A stretch of 64,000 nucleotides of DNA from an uncultured bacterium (GTDB taxonomy: Bacteria; CSSED10-310; CALFER01), in contig CALFER010000025.1 in assembly GCA_937951895.1 (NCBI GenBank), forward strand, positions 62,001-126,000, in the 5' to 3' direction. The position numbers and the translations under genes are program-made. The notes under the pieces are model-generated. The model made no database searches. It saw nothing but the letters and a program-made list of their open reading frames with translations, and had not been told where the DNA came from. Below are positions 17,542-28,114 of the stretch, one piece after another (the stretch's first letter is position 1; the number at the start of each line of letters is the position of its first letter).

Positions 17542-18575
17542 TCGATCAGCGCTCCCAGATCGATCGCCGGGAGAATGACGCCGAGTGCCAGGATGAGGAT
17601 GACGGATCCCGCCAGAACGATTGCCGCGGGTTCCACCAGCGCGATCACCCTGCGTTTCTCGCTGGCATAACGTACCCGATACAAACCCGAAATCTGTCGC
17701 ATCGCGCGGATCAAATCGCCCGATCGATCGCCTGAATCGATCAACCTGCGCGACAGAGGCGGAAGGTTCTTCTCGCTTCGGAAAGCGGTTCCCGCGGGAA
17801 TCCCCTCCTGCAGACGCGACGCGATCCGAACGAGCATTCCGGCCGTTTCGGCCGGCATCGCCATCGCCGCCAGCCGCAAGGCATCGACCAGAGTGCTGCC
17901 TGTTTCCAGCAACCGCGCCGTGATGGAGGACCAGAGTGCGGTATGATGCGCCTCCAGCATGTTCCGGATGAGGGGGATTCTGTTCGGAAACCGGGTCAGC
18001 ACCTGAGCCGTTTTCGAATCCGGTGGGGTTCTCCGCAGACCGAAGAAAACTGCCGTGAGCGCGATCATGCTGAGCGGGATGATGAGAGCGAGCAGCGATA
18101 CCAGACGCGTGAAGAGCGGCAGGGAACGGCCTGATGCCGTGTACAGTTCGGCCAGTCCCGGGATGACGGAACGGGTCAGGAACAGGAGGGCGACGGATGC
18201 GAGGATCAGGACGAGCGCGGGGTAGATCAGCGCGGCTGCCAGTTCCATCCGGAGTTCCTGCCGTTCCTCGCACACGACTGCGGTTGCATCGAGCGCTCCC
18301 GCGAGTTGCCCCGATGCCTCGCCGGATCGTATCAGAGCCGTTTCGACCGCTCCGGCCAGTGAGGGATGACGAGCGAGTGCCCGAGACAGCGGGATTCCGC
18401 TGCAAACCTCCGAGCGGACGGTCTCGAGAGCGGCCCGGAGATTTTTGTCGAGTGTGCCGTCGAGAGCATCTCCGAGAGCTTCATCCACGGTGAATCCGGC
18501 TTCCGTCAGTGCCGCCATCGATCGGAAGAAGGCCAACCGGTCGTCCTCGAACCGGGTTCGGTTCCAGAGGTTCAT
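17538..18575 (-). CDS. gspF: Type II secretion inner-membrane platform protein GspF
   Basis: A 345-residue protein, somewhat shorter than the ~400 of typical GspF because the first cytoplasmic domain is trimmed. Two repeated helical domains carry the family motifs (VDEALGDAL, GIPLSRALARHPSL, RSGEASGQLAGALDATA; and GIPAGTAFRSEKNLPPLSRR, DSGDRSGDLIRAMRQI), with hydrophobic helices near residues 115-140, 165-185 and 315-340. It overlaps gspE and gspI by ATGA. Confidence 0.92.
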   Translation of the reverse strand: MNLWNRTRFEDDRLAFFRSMAALTEAGFTVDEALGDALDGTLDKNLRAALETVRSEVCSGIPLSRALARHPSLAGAVETALIRSGEASGQLAGALDATAVVCEERQELRMELAAALIYPALVLILASVALLFLTRSVIPGLAELYTASGRSLPLFTRLVSLLALIIPLSMIALTAVFFGLRRTPPDSKTAQVLTRFPNRIPLIRNMLEAHHTALWSSITARLLETGSTLVDALRLAAMAMPAETAGMLVRIASRLQEGIPAGTAFRSEKNLPPLSRRLIDSGDRSGDLIRAMRQISGLYRVRYASEKRRVIALVEPAAIVLAGSVILILALGVILPAIDLGALIE

Positions 18576-20053
18576 CCCGCCGATTCCTCCAGTACACGGT
18601 GCATCTCTTCGAGACTCGTGCGCCCTTCATCGATCAATCGCCCGGCCTGTTCTTCCAGCATCGAGCCGCATGCTTGCGACACATGCCGGCGAATCTCGGT
18701 CTGCTGCCCGGAACGAATCAACGCGCGAAACGCATCGTCCGCCATGAACATCCGGAACAGCCCGGTGCGGCCCCGGAAGCCCGTCCCCGCGCAGACCGCA
18801 CAGGTCGATCGGGACGCCGCTCCGTGGCAAGACGGGCAGAACAGGCGAATCAGTCTCTGATCGAAAACGAGTTGGAATGTTTCGGCCACGAGAGACGGAT
18901 CCTTGCACAAGTCCAGAAGTCGGACGATGGCGGACGCCGGATCCGTCGTATGGAGGCTGGTCAGAATCAGGTGCCCGGTCAGCGACGCGCGCAGAGCGAT
19001 CCCTGCCGTGTCGCCATCACGGATCTCGCCGACCATGATCACGTCCGGATCCTGTCGCAGCAGGGAACGGAGCCCCTCCGCGAACGTCAACTGGCGTGCT
19101 CCGCCGACCTGCAGTTGACTGACGCCGTCGATGTGATACTCCACGGGATCTTCGATGGTGATCGTATTCCGCCGGGCCGTGTCGATTCTCCGGAGACATG
19201 CATAGAGCGAGGTCGTTTTGCCGCTTCCCGTCGGACCGGCGGCAATGACGAGTCCATTCGGCTGCTTCAGGGTCGAATCGAGGAGCGTGATGAGGGAGTG
19301 GGGCATTCCGAGGAGATCCAGAGAAGCCGGATTCCGGGTCTGAGGCAGCAGTCGAAGCACGATTCGCTCACCCAGCGGTGTGGGCACGCTCGACACCCGT
19401 ACATCCAGCGTATTCAACCCGCTCGAAACCTGCATCGCGCCATCCTGAGGTTTCAGTCGCTGCGCGATATCCATCCGCGCCAGTACCTTGATCCGCTGTG
19501 CGATCGCCTCACGCAGATGCAGGGCATGATGAACCGCATCCTGCAGCAGACCGTCGATCCGATACCGAACACGCAGCCCGGAGGCTTCCGGTTCGAGATG
19601 CACATCGCTGGCATCCCGCGATACCGCCTCGATCAGCATCGCATTGACGGCCTGAACGGCTGCGGGATCGTCCGAACGCATGTCCATCAGGTCAAAGGGA
19701 GCGTTCGAGGCGGAGCCGGCAGGCAGCGAAGGCGATCCGTCGGTCACATTATCGATGGCGGATGGATCTGCCACTCGCATCCGTGTTCGCAGTCTGATGA
19801 CACGTTCTACTTCATCTCGCGTCGTGATCACGATGCGGAGGGGACAGTCGAGATGAGCACCGAGAACATCCAGGGCGAACGTTTCGCTCGGGTTCGTAAG
19901 CGCCACGAGCGTGACTCCCGGAGATATCCAACGGACGGGAGTGAATCCGTTGGCCTTCAGGAAGCCCGGGTCGAGATCCGGGCCGATCGTCGGGTCGATC
20001 TCATCCCCCAGATTCGCAACAGACGGATAGTCCGTCGGGAAGGTCTGGTTCAT
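18572..20053 (-). CDS. gspE: Type II secretion ATPase GspE
   Basis: A 493-residue hexameric ATPase that powers pseudopilus assembly. Walker A is AAGPTGSGKTTSLYACL, the Asp box is NTITIEDPVEYH, Walker B is DPDVIMVGEIRDGDTAGIAL, and the His box is GHLILTSLHTTD. The zinc-binding tetracysteine is present as CPSC and CAVC separated by about nine residues (a shorter spacing than in many GspE). The N-terminal domain that binds GspL is short. ATGA overlaps on both sides. Confidence 0.95.
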   Translation of the reverse strand: MNQTFPTDYPSVANLGDEIDPTIGPDLDPGFLKANGFTPVRWISPGVTLVALTNPSETFALDVLGAHLDCPLRIVITTRDEVERVIRLRTRMRVADPSAIDNVTDGSPSLPAGSASNAPFDLMDMRSDDPAAVQAVNAMLIEAVSRDASDVHLEPEASGLRVRYRIDGLLQDAVHHALHLREAIAQRIKVLARMDIAQRLKPQDGAMQVSSGLNTLDVRVSSVPTPLGERIVLRLLPQTRNPASLDLLGMPHSLITLLDSTLKQPNGLVIAAGPTGSGKTTSLYACLRRIDTARRNTITIEDPVEYHIDGVSQLQVGGARQLTFAEGLRSLLRQDPDVIMVGEIRDGDTAGIALRASLTGHLILTSLHTTDPASAIVRLLDLCKDPSLVAETFQLVFDQRLIRLFCPSCHGAASRSTCAVCAGTGFRGRTGLFRMFMADDAFRALIRSGQQTEIRRHVSQACGSMLEEQAGRLIDEGRTSLEEMHRVLEESAG

Positions 20054-21981
20054 GGCTGATCGGGCTGATCCGCGGCTGGATCGGGTGGGGCTGTCAGCAT
20101 CCCTGCGGACGGAGGTTCGATGATTGTGGATCGATAACGCCCGGTCGCCGCGTCCAGATCGCCGGGTTCGGTCATCAGGCGGGGGGTGATGAAGATGAGC
20201 AGGTTGGTTTTGGTACGCGAGTCGCGGCTGGAGCGGAAGAGGTATCCGATACCGGGCAATGATCCGAGGCAGGGCACCTGTGATCTTCGATCGATGCGGC
20301 TTTCCTTCAGCAAACCTCCGATCACCGCGATCTGGCCGTCATTGACGCGAACGACTGTCCGGGCCTGGCGCTTGGTTGATGTCACGGCTCCGATATCGCT
20401 TTCAGCCACGAAATCCCGGATCTCCTGAAAGATGCGCATCGTGATCGTGGCATCCGTGGTGATCCGCGGAAGAATCCGCATCGTCAGCCCGATGTCTTTG
20501 AACTCGTACGATTTGACAACGGCCCCGGTGTCCGTCGTTTGTGAACTCTTCAGAAACGGCCGTTCCTCACCGACAATGATCTCGGCTTCCTCATTGTCCA
20601 ACGTCAGCAGATACGGAGTGGACAGGATATTGACGCCGCTCTGGCCTTCCATTGCACGGGCCAGTGCCGCGAGATTGACGAATTCCTGCCCGCCGAATGA
20701 AATGGTGCCTTTGGCGATTCCGAGTGCGAGTCCGGCAGGTGCCGAGAGTGGATTCCGGGAGACATCTTCCAGCGCACCGCTTTCTCCTTCAATCGGCAGG
20801 TTCGTTCCTCCCAGTCCCCGATACTCCGATTCCGACAGCGCATCGGTCAGACGCCATTCGAGGCCGAGTTCGCGCATGCGGTCCGAACTCATCTCAACGA
20901 TCAACCCCTCGACAAGAATCTGGCGGCGCGGCGTGTCCAGATCGGTCAGAACAGCTTCGATAGCCTGGTGTTCCTCGGGCGAGGCTGTCACGATCAACGC
21001 ATTCGTGCTCGGTTCCGGACTGATGGTGATCGGCGATTTCTGCGCCCGGCGGTCTTTGCGAGCCGGTTCGTCCTGATCCGGTGCCGTTGCGGTCTCGATC
21101 CGGTCGACCTGGCTGTTCAGTGCCGCGGCGACCTTTACGGCATCGATATGGCTGAGATGATGCACGCGAATGATGCCGCGATTGACGGCGAGAGGTCTGT
21201 CGAGATCCTGGAGGAGGGTTCGAGTGATGTCGAGCACATTCCGGGTGGCGTTGACCAGCAGGCAGTTGCTTCTGGTCTCGGCGATGAACACAGGGCGCTC
21301 ACCCGATTTGACGTGTGAGGCGTTGAAAAGCGCATTCAGGGCGTCGGCGATCTGAGCGGCTTCGGCGTCCTCGAGACACAACACCTGAAACGAGGTGTCG
21401 CCGCCGGCCGAATCCAGACTGGCGACAATCGCGTCGATCCGATTCACGTTCCTCCGCGTATCGGCGACAATCAGTGTCCGGCTCGGGATGTGAACCGCCA
21501 CATGGCCCGCACGCGTCAGGAGGGGCTGAACGAGTGCACGGATCTCCTCCGGATCCACTCGCTCTGTCCGGATGATCTTCGTGACGAAACTGTCCGCGTC
21601 CCCGCTTCGGACTCCCCCTACGGAATCACCTTCTTGCTTGGCTCGCGTCGATGGGATGATCTTGACGATGTTCCCCTCCGAAACCGCCGTGAATCCGTAC
21701 ACGTCCAGAACGGCATGAAAGACGGACGGAATCGCCTCTCGCGGGATCGATCGGGGCGATGTGACCGTGATCTTTCCGGTTACAGCGGGATCGAGCACGT
21801 AATTCTGACCCGTCAGTTCGCTGACAACCTTGATGAACGAACGAATATCGATGTCCGAGAAATCCAGTGCGACGTCTTCCTGGGTCTGTGCGCACAGCGG
21901 AGGACTCGCGAAAGACCCGAGAGTAAGGGTCAGGATCAGAAGTACCGGGCGCTCAATGGATTTCATATTGCATCTGCACAT
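20050..21981 (-). CDS. gspD: Type II secretion outer-membrane secretin GspD
   Basis: A 643-residue secretin with signal peptide (VLLILTLTLGSFASPPLCAQ). It has an N0 domain (DFSDIDIRSFIKVVSELTGQ), N1-N3 ring domains (FVTKIIRTERVDPEEIRALV, FQVLCLEDAEAAQIADALN), and the C-terminal secretin core (NILSTPYLLTLDNEEAEIIV, LGSLPGIGYLFRS, KTNLLIFITPRLM). Start: ATG at 21981 has AGGAG ten bases upstream; ATG at 21966 is in frame but lacks a site. It overlaps the end of gspC. Confidence 0.94.
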   Translation of the reverse strand: MCRCNMKSIERPVLLILTLTLGSFASPPLCAQTQEDVALDFSDIDIRSFIKVVSELTGQNYVLDPAVTGKITVTSPRSIPREAIPSVFHAVLDVYGFTAVSEGNIVKIIPSTRAKQEGDSVGGVRSGDADSFVTKIIRTERVDPEEIRALVQPLLTRAGHVAVHIPSRTLIVADTRRNVNRIDAIVASLDSAGGDTSFQVLCLEDAEAAQIADALNALFNASHVKSGERPVFIAETRSNCLLVNATRNVLDITRTLLQDLDRPLAVNRGIIRVHHLSHIDAVKVAAALNSQVDRIETATAPDQDEPARKDRRAQKSPITISPEPSTNALIVTASPEEHQAIEAVLTDLDTPRRQILVEGLIVEMSSDRMRELGLEWRLTDALSESEYRGLGGTNLPIEGESGALEDVSRNPLSAPAGLALGIAKGTISFGGQEFVNLAALARAMEGQSGVNILSTPYLLTLDNEEAEIIVGEERPFLKSSQTTDTGAVVKSYEFKDIGLTMRILPRITTDATITMRIFQEIRDFVAESDIGAVTSTKRQARTVVRVNDGQIAVIGGLLKESRIDRRSQVPCLGSLPGIGYLFRSSRDSRTKTNLLIFITPRLMTEPGDLDAATGRYRSTIIEPPSAGMLTAPPDPAADQPDQP

Positions 21982-22744
21982 CGCGTTGATTTCTCCTGAG
22001 ATTCACGGTCAGTCGAGTGGCATGCGACGCCTCTCCGAGTACCCGGTACAGGTCTTCGACCGTCCGGATTGCCTGTCCGTTTATCGTGGTGATCATGTCG
22101 TTCACTTCCAGACCGAGAGATGGAAAGAAGCCGCGGGGCTTCATCGATGTGATCCGGTATCCGGCCGACTCCCCATGCGCATCCCGGACCGGCGCAAAAG
22201 CTATCTCCTGACCCAGCCGGTCGACCCGGGAGAGGATTTCCGTCAATCGTGACCGTTCGATCAGGTTCCTGGCGGATCGGGACGGAGTGCTCTCCGGTGG
22301 AGCTCCCGGCGCTCCGAGCGTCAGCGTTTCACGGACAGTACCATCGATCAGAACCAGTTCACTCCTCGAAATACGTTCGACCCTGCCGGGACCTGCAGGA
22401 TCCCCAGGGTGCAGAATCACTTCCTTCGAAGTCTCGAGATCGACGACGATCGCGATTTCGCCGGCAACCGTCCCCTTGAGTTCAACGCCGAAGTGACGGC
22501 TGACGGACGAAGGTTCCTGATTGATGGTGACCGGTGTCGCTTCCGGACGGATGGCGGATCCGAACAGAACTCCGGCGATCGACGCCGTGCGCGCCCCATG
22601 ATTCGGTCCCGGCGCGGATACCGGTGAATCCGTGTCCGTCACATCCGGCGACACCAGAACCTGCAAGGTGCGGATGTTGACATAGATCATCGCGCAAACC
22701 AGAGCAAACATCAGAAAACTCGAGGTGATTCGGCGGACGACCAT
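21953..22744 (-). CDS. gspC: Type II secretion protein GspC (HR and PDZ domains)
   Basis: A 263-residue bitopic protein: membrane helix at residues ~8-30, an HR-like domain (VELKGTVAGEIAIVVDLETS, VRETLTLGAP), and a C-terminal PDZ domain (GYRITSMKPRGFFPSLGLEV, NDMITTINGQAIRTVEDLY). GspC links the platform to the secretin and helps choose substrates. It is the first gene of the secretion operon, 120 bases after the protease gene and behind a terminator, so it needs its own promoter. Confidence 0.88.
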   Translation of the reverse strand: MVVRRITSSFLMFALVCAMIYVNIRTLQVLVSPDVTDTDSPVSAPGPNHGARTASIAGVLFGSAIRPEATPVTINQEPSSVSRHFGVELKGTVAGEIAIVVDLETSKEVILHPGDPAGPGRVERISRSELVLIDGTVRETLTLGAPGAPPESTPSRSARNLIERSRLTEILSRVDRLGQEIAFAPVRDAHGESAGYRITSMKPRGFFPSLGLEVNDMITTINGQAIRTVEDLYRVLGEASHATRLTVNLRRNQRDVQMQYEIH

Positions 22745-22804
22745 ATCATCGAAACGTATCGAAGAATCTATCCGGATGCAAGGCGACCGCAGGGCTTTGC
22801 ATAG

Positions 22805-22828
22805 AAAAAGGCGCCCCGTCGGGGCGCC
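22805..22828 (-). terminator. Rho-independent terminator after the secreted protease
   Basis: On the minus strand a GGCGCCCC-GAC-GGGGCGCC hairpin (22828-22810) is followed by five T. It lies 37 bases past the protease stop and 60 bases before gspC. Confidence 0.85.
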
Positions 22829-22864
22829 TCTGCCTCATGAATCGGTTGTCGATTCCTCGATCGA

Positions 22865-25800
22865 TCAGTCGGCGTATCCGAACGAGCAGGAATCCATGTC
22901 GATCAGATCATATGTTCCTGCATGGAACATCGCGAGCCAGAATGTGATTCCATCGGCGGATCCCGTCCCCTCCGGCCAGATGAAGTCGAGGATGGTCCTG
23001 GAGGTGCATTGGCACGGGGGAAGGGTCAGGGGCTGGAAATCGAGACTCTGGCTCCAGCTCGGATAGAACCAGTACAACCCGTAAACGTCGAGCAGAACAT
23101 AGAAGTCGATCTCGAGTTCCGAGTCGTTCCCGTTGCATAACTCAGCACCGAACAGGAACTGATCTCCACCGTGATAGTCCGATGCGCTCAGCTGGCACGT
23201 CAGCGAGGTTTCCGGGCATCCCGTCGGCGTGGCAGTGGGGACTTCCAGCGTCGGGGTCGCGGTCGGGATTTCGATAGTCGGCGTCGGTGTCGGAGTGAAG
23301 CTCGGATTGGAAGTCGGAGTGATCGTGGGCGGTGATGTCGGGTTCGGAGTGACTGTCGGTGAAGGCGTGTATGTGCGTGTCGGCGTTGAAGTCGGCGTAG
23401 ACGTCCGGGTCGGTGTGAAAGACGGAGTGGCTGTCCGGGTTGGAGTGACCGTCGGCGTGCGCGTCGGCGTGAACGTCGCCATGCCGGTCGGAGTGATCGT
23501 GGGCGTAAACGTCGGCGGTCCCGGAGTCGCTGTCGGTGGCGGCGGCGTCGGTGTGTTGACCGGTCCGCTCTCCGCCCAGATCTCAATGTCGTCGATGTTC
23601 CAACCGCAATACACAACCGAAGTGTCTGTTGTGCCCATGGTCCATCTCAGATACAAAGTCGGTGCATTGTCGGCGACGGCCGAGATATCGTATGTGAGCG
23701 GTATCCAGGCGTTGTCGTTGAGGGTGCTTCCCGTGTGCGACCAGATCGTCGTCCACGTCGATCCGTCATTCGATACCCGGAAATAGGCATGATCATAGGA
23801 CGCACTCTCGACACCGAGCCATCGCATGAACCTGACTTCCACGTTCGTCAGAGAGGTGCAGTCGATCGCGAGAGTCGTGAGATGCTTCTCGGACATGCTG
23901 TTGGTGTAGGAACCATTGAGATTGTAGCCGTAGACATTGACGCCCGTGTATCCGTTGTTCGGGTCGCCGCCGCTTCCGGTCGGATCGCCGAATTCCCAGG
24001 ACGGTTCCGCAACCCAGCCCGGATCCACATCGAGCGGCCAGTAATAACGACGGGCGAATGGTGAAGATGTCACATCCGCTGTGAATGTACCCGTTGTCGT
24101 GTAACCCTCCGCGGCTATCTCAAGTGTGAATGTGACGAGGGTGTGATCCGGGATGGATGGCGACACCGTCACCGTGAAGTAAGGTGACAGGCATGCTGAG
24201 CTCGAGGCGGGAGCGATATCCGGCCATGTGGCCAGGTCATCGTCGACCGTGATGTAGGTCGGATTGTCAGACGACAGTGTGGCGCTCACCATGTTCGCCG
24301 TTCCCGTCCCCTGATTGGCCAGTTCGACGATGAACTGGGCGGTTTCTCCGGGATCCAGTACCCCGTCGGCGTCCCCTCGAAGAGGATCGAGAATGACGAC
24401 CGAATCGAACGAAAGCTCAGGAGCAACGACCTGTTCCGTGAAATAGGTCGTGCCTGATGCCGTTCCCGAGGTCCACGACAGAGCGAACGGGATCGATTCT
24501 CCGTCGGCTGCCTCATCGCTGACGGAGAACTGATATGCGGTCAGACTCGACCCGACAGCGCTCTGCGCGATGTCCGGATAGTTCGATGCGTTGACGAGCA
24601 TGGTGACATGCGGATTGGTCGTCGAGAGGATTGCCGAGACCCCTGTGGCATCTGTACCGAGGTTGGCCAGCGTGATCGTCGTCAGGATCGTTTCTCCGCT
24701 GTTGATCTCACCGTTGCTGTTGCCGGCAGAATCATCGATCACATGGCTGTGATAAGTCAGATTCGGTTCATTGCAGGGGGCTTCATACGAGATCAACACA
24801 TCGTCGATGTTCCATCCGGAGCCGACCACCGAACCATCGGAGGTGCCCATCGTCCATCGCAGATAGACGGTTGCCTGCCCGTCCGCAATGCCCGCAATGT
24901 CATACGTCTCGGGAGCCCATTCGGTGTCCTGGAATGTGGAGCCGGTGTGATTCCAGAGGGTGGTCCATGTCGATCCGTCCGTCGAGATCGACAAACGGGC
25001 GTGGTCGTACGATGCACTCTCAAGCCCCAGCCATCGATAATAAGACAACACACAATTCTGGGCACTGGAGCAGTTAATGGCGGATGTCGTCACGTGATAC
25101 TCCGGCATATTGTTTTCATAGGCCCCATTGAGATTGTAGCCCACGACGTTCGGACCGGTGTACCCCGAGGTGGGATCGCCGCCAACGCCTGCCGGCTGTC
25201 CGTACGCCCACAGACCTCCCGAATACGTCCAGCCGGGATCGACACTCATGTCCTCACTGAGTAACTCATACAGGGCCAGCGTCGTGAAGGTATAGTAAGC
25301 GCCGGAATTGTCATCCGTCACCATATTGCCTGCCGGATCTGCGCTCGTAACGCTGAAAACATAATCCGTGCAAGGTATCAGCCCGGTCAACTCCACGGCG
25401 TGACTGAGCACATCCGTCGAATCCGATTCCTGCATGGAAATCGATCCGGGTCCATAATCGACCGTGCTGTCTGCTGCTTCGTTCGTGTCCCATGTGATCG
25501 TTGCAGTCGTCGAGGTCTTGAATGCAACGAGAACATTGGAAATGACAGGCGCGACACAATCGATGGCTGCCGTGTCAGTGTTGGGGACGTTGATTCCGCC
25601 TTGTCCGTCATCTGCATCGATGTACAGAACCGTGAGCGTGTCTCCGTCGGCCACCCGGACCTGGCCTGCGCCAGGAGCGCTGGTTGTCAGTGTGATCGAT
25701 CCATTGAAGATTCCCGAATCCGGGGCGATCTCCGTGAGCGTCACGACTTCACCGGTCGGATCGGTCACGCTCGTAACGGTCACGGTCTGTGTTCCCATGT

Positions 25801-27952
25801 TGGCCAGGTCGGCATCGGATACCATGATGTCGACCTCGCTGGAACAGCTGTACTGCATCGTCGAAAATGCCACCGTGCCATCCGAGAAGTTGAGTGAACC
25901 GGTCGCGACAAGTGCGTAGCTCTGAGGACCCTGGGGAACATTGTAGCCCGTCACGGTAATGATATACCCGCCGACTTCAGGGTTATCGATTTGAACGCAT
26001 TCGACATTGTTCAGCCGATCCGCTGTTCCACCGGGAACCGAGTGTCCGTCGCTGTAAACATTACCCAGGTAGGTCTGGCCGTTTCCGGTCACGGTCAGAT
26101 CGAGATCGTTGACGAGATTCACGCTGGCGCTCGGCGTCGACGGATAATCGGTCCAGACCAGTGTGACTTCGAGCGGTTCTGAGGAATCGGAAACGGATAC
26201 AAAATACTGTACCGATTCGCGCGAAATGCCGGTCTGATTCTCCTGGATGTATAACTTACGGGAGTCTCCGCTGAAGTAGAGCGAAGAATCCAGTGTCACA
26301 CGGCCCCATCCCTGACCCATGCTCGGCATATCGGCATGACCGCTGCCGGAATCCGCCGTGTAGCCTCCGGTCATGTTGATGCCGGAATTGATCAGGATTG
26401 CCTTGACGAGCGCGCCGGTCGGCTCGAAAACGAATCCGGGATCCGCCATGCCGAGGGGGTAGAATCCCTGCATGAAGTAATCCCGGACAAGCGCGGCGGC
26501 TCCGGCCACTCCGGGCGTCGCCATGCTCGTTCCACTGCTCGTTCGAGTCGAGCAGTTGAAGGTCGTCGAACTGTAATCACTGGCCGCCGAATTGATGTTT
26601 CCTCCGGGCATCGTGATGTCGGGTTTCCGACGACCGTCATCGGTCGGTCCATGACCCGAAAAATACATGTTGTTCTCGGGATTGGCCGCACCGTTCTCGG
26701 TCGCCCCGACGGTCACGACGTTCTTCGATGTGCCGGGAGCCCGGATGGTGTCAGCCGAAGCGCCTTCATTTCCTGCCGCATAGACGGCCAGATAGGTCGG
26801 ATGATCCCAGTGAAACTGATCCATTTCCTGGCAGTCATCATGATACACACCGGGATTGGACGGCCAGCCCCAGCTGTTCGAATGGATGCGTGCGCCGACT
26901 TGGTAGGCGTCGAGATGAGCCTGATATTCGTTATCCGGAGGGTAGACGTCGCTGCTGTCGCCGTAATCCTGAATGACCAGTTTCGCAAGAATGGCGATAC
27001 CGTCGCCGTTGTCATGAGATCCGCTTGACGCGAAGTTGTCGCCGGCAATGGTTCCGGCTGTATGCGTCCCGTGTCCCTGGGTGTCATAGCCGCTCGCATA
27101 GCCGCTCGGCCCCTGATACGCGATGATCTTTCTCTGATTGTAATTGGGTGTGCCGGTCGCCGGGATCAATCCCTGCGATGCATCATAGAAAAAACACATG
27201 TCCGCATCGGCTCCGGTGTCCATGACTGCCACGATTTGCCCGGCACCCATGATGCCGTGATCATACAAAGGCGTTGATCCGCTGCCACCGACTCCGCTCT
27301 GGCACAGCCAGTAGGTCGCATCGTTGCACAGATCGTAATCAGGATAATCCTGGATCCAGTGTACTTCGCTCAGAAACGCGAGTTGTCGAATGGTCGGATA
27401 ATCCGAACCGACAGGGATCAGGGCCGTGAGTCTTCGATAGTGGGGATTCTCATCCCGGCTCAGAATTTGACCACCGGAACCGGTAATGATCCTTTCCGCA
27501 TTCTCGAACGGCTCGGTGCCATGAATCGTCAGACGGATTTTGCGAAACTGCGGATCCTTCTGCAGAAAAAGCCCGAAATCCACCTTCAGAATCGGTTGAT
27601 ACGGGCCGATAAAATCGATGCCGCTCAGGGTTTCGATCTCAGCGCGCTGGTCGTTTGAAAGGCGCACGAGATACGCATTGTTGGGGATGTACTGCACGAT
27701 CTCCTCGACTCTGTCGGAAAGCCGTGCACGGTCAGTCTCCGTGATCAAATTGCCGAAGTGAACCAGATAGAATCCATCACCCCGGTCTGCGGTGATCCAT
27801 TCGGCAGGAATGTCCGAATACCCCTTCCCCGCATTGATGACGGCGTTCTTGAAGAGCATGTTGGCGGGGTCCTGGCGCGGTTCCATTGCCAGCAGGCTGG
27901 ACGAAACGCCTAACAGTATCAGTAATCCAATTGCCACCAAGTTCCTGTTCAT
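22865..27952 (-). CDS. Giant secreted subtilisin-like serine protease with Thr-Pro linker and C-terminal domain
   Basis: A 1,695-residue exported protease. After a signal peptide ([18 protein letters not shown]) and a propeptide of ~190 residues comes an S8 subtilase domain: Asp245 in AVMDTGAD, His294 in GHGTHTAGT, Asn395 in AAGNEG, Ser476 in [10 protein letters not shown]. Then follow a beta-rich P-domain-like region, an FN3-like domain (near [20 protein letters not shown]), two related MAM/jelly-roll-like modules separated by ~200 residues, a Thr-Pro linker of ~110 residues and a ~115-residue C-terminal domain with six Cys. ATG at 27952 follows GGAGG; an upstream in-frame start at 27973 lacks one. 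Adjacency to gspC-M suggests T2SS export, by inference. Confidence 0.92.
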   Translation of the reverse strand: MNRNLVAIGLLILLGVSSSLLAMEPRQDPANMLFKNAVINAGKGYSDIPAEWITADRGDGFYLVHFGNLITETDRARLSDRVEEIVQYIPNNAYLVRLSNDQRAEIETLSGIDFIGPYQPILKVDFGLFLQKDPQFRKIRLTIHGTEPFENAERIITGSGGQILSRDENPHYRRLTALIPVGSDYPTIRQLAFLSEVHWIQDYPDYDLCNDATYWLCQSGVGGSGSTPLYDHGIMGAGQIVAVMDTGADADMCFFYDASQGLIPATGTPNYNQRKIIAYQGPSGYASGYDTQGHGTHTAGTIAGDNFASSGSHDNGDGIAILAKLVIQDYGDSSDVYPPDNEYQAHLDAYQVGARIHSNSWGWPSNPGVYHDDCQEMDQFHWDHPTYLAVYAAGNEGASADTIRAPGTSKNVVTVGATENGAANPENNMYFSGHGPTDDGRRKPDITMPGGNINSAASDYSSTTFNCSTRTSSGTSMATPGVAGAAALVRDYFMQGFYPLGMADPGFVFEPTGALVKAILINSGINMTGGYTADSGSGHADMPSMGQGWGRVTLDSSLYFSGDSRKLYIQENQTGISRESVQYFVSVSDSSEPLEVTLVWTDYPSTPSASVNLVNDLDLTVTGNGQTYLGNVYSDGHSVPGGTADRLNNVECVQIDNPEVGGYIITVTGYNVPQGPQSYALVATGSLNFSDGTVAFSTMQYSCSSEVDIMVSDADLANMGTQTVTVTSVTDPTGEVVTLTEIAPDSGIFNGSITLTTSAPGAGQVRVADGDTLTVLYIDADDGQGGINVPNTDTAAIDCVAPVISNVLVAFKTSTTATITWDTNEAADSTVDYGPGSISMQESDSTDVLSHAVELTGLIPCTDYVFSVTSADPAGNMVTDDNSGAYYTFTTLALYELLSEDMSVDPGWTYSGGLWAYGQPAGVGGDPTSGYTGPNVVGYNLNGAYENNMPEYHVTTSAINCSSAQNCVLSYYRWLGLESASYDHARLSISTDGSTWTTLWNHTGSTFQDTEWAPETYDIAGIADGQATVYLRWTMGTSDGSVVGSGWNIDDVLISYEAPCNEPNLTYHSHVIDDSAGNSNGEINSGETILTTITLANLGTDATGVSAILSTTNPHVTMLVNASNYPDIAQSAVGSSLTAYQFSVSDEAADGESIPFALSWTSGTASGTTYFTEQVVAPELSFDSVVILDPLRGDADGVLDPGETAQFIVELANQGTGTANMVSATLSSDNPTYITVDDDLATWPDIAPASSSACLSPYFTVTVSPSIPDHTLVTFTLEIAAEGYTTTGTFTADVTSSPFARRYYWPLDVDPGWVAEPSWEFGDPTGSGGDPNNGYTGVNVYGYNLNGSYTNSMSEKHLTTLAIDCTSLTNVEVRFMRWLGVESASYDHAYFRVSNDGSTWTTIWSHTGSTLNDNAWIPLTYDISAVADNAPTLYLRWTMGTTDTSVVYCGWNIDDIEIWAESGPVNTPTPPPPTATPGPPTFTPTITPTGMATFTPTRTPTVTPTRTATPSFTPTRTSTPTSTPTRTYTPSPTVTPNPTSPPTITPTSNPSFTPTPTPTIEIPTATPTLEVPTATPTGCPETSLTCQLSASDYHGGDQFLFGAELCNGNDSELEIDFYVLLDVYGLYWFYPSWSQSLDFQPLTLPPCQCTSRTILDFIWPEGTGSADGITFWLAMFHAGTYDLIDMDSCSFGYAD
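23223..23556 (-). repeat. Thr-Pro tandem linker repeat in the protease gene
   Basis: Imperfect short repeats on the minus strand encode runs such as [17 protein letters not shown]. They join the second jelly-roll-like module to the C-terminal domain. The antisense frames are also open here because of the repeat, which is an artefact. Confidence 0.85.
23575..25245 (-). repeat. Two diverged copies of a ~150-residue module in the protease
   Basis: Module copies at about 24784-25245 and 23575-24030 share DPGW, GGDP-x-x-GYTG-x-NV-x-GYNLNG, the [13 protein letters not shown] segment, DGSTWTT-x-W-x-HTGST and the YLRWTMGT plus GWNIDD endings. This is the pattern of MAM-like or carbohydrate-binding jelly-roll modules. 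Between them lie two related immunoglobulin-like stretches with DPGE/SGE motifs. Confidence 0.75.
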
Positions 27953-28018
27953 ATATGACCTCCAATTGTTCAAGGATATCGACGATCATCCGGGAAAGGA
28001 TGCGAGACACCGTCGATC

Positions 28019-28047
28019 AGTATACGGATTCCCGGATACCTTTCCAA
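28019..28047 (-). promoter_or_regulatory. Sigma-70-type promoter for the protease gene
   Basis: Minus strand TTGGAA (28047-28042), 17-base spacer, TATACT (28024-28019). This predicts a leader of about 60 bases before the ATG at 27952. Confidence 0.55.
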
Positions 28048-28114
28048 TCTCGGAGCAGTGTCCGATCCATGATGACGAATGATCCGAAATAAAACAAAAC
28101 CGCAGGGCAGGCAA

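Noticed and set aside
17542..18405. Long N-terminal extension of the gspI frame
   Set aside because: It lies out of frame over gspF; the prepilin leader and ATGA overlap fix the start at 17541.
18509..20059. A 516-residue frame on the plus strand opposite gspE
   Set aside because: Low-complexity Arg/His-rich translation with no motif; gspE is clear on the other strand.
23223..23556. Short repeats as a CRISPR array
   Set aside because: The repeats are codon-periodic, imperfect and inside a coding frame, with no uniform spacers.
23229..23786. A Val/Gly-rich plus-strand frame
   Set aside because: It is the complement of the Thr-Pro linker repeat in the protease gene.
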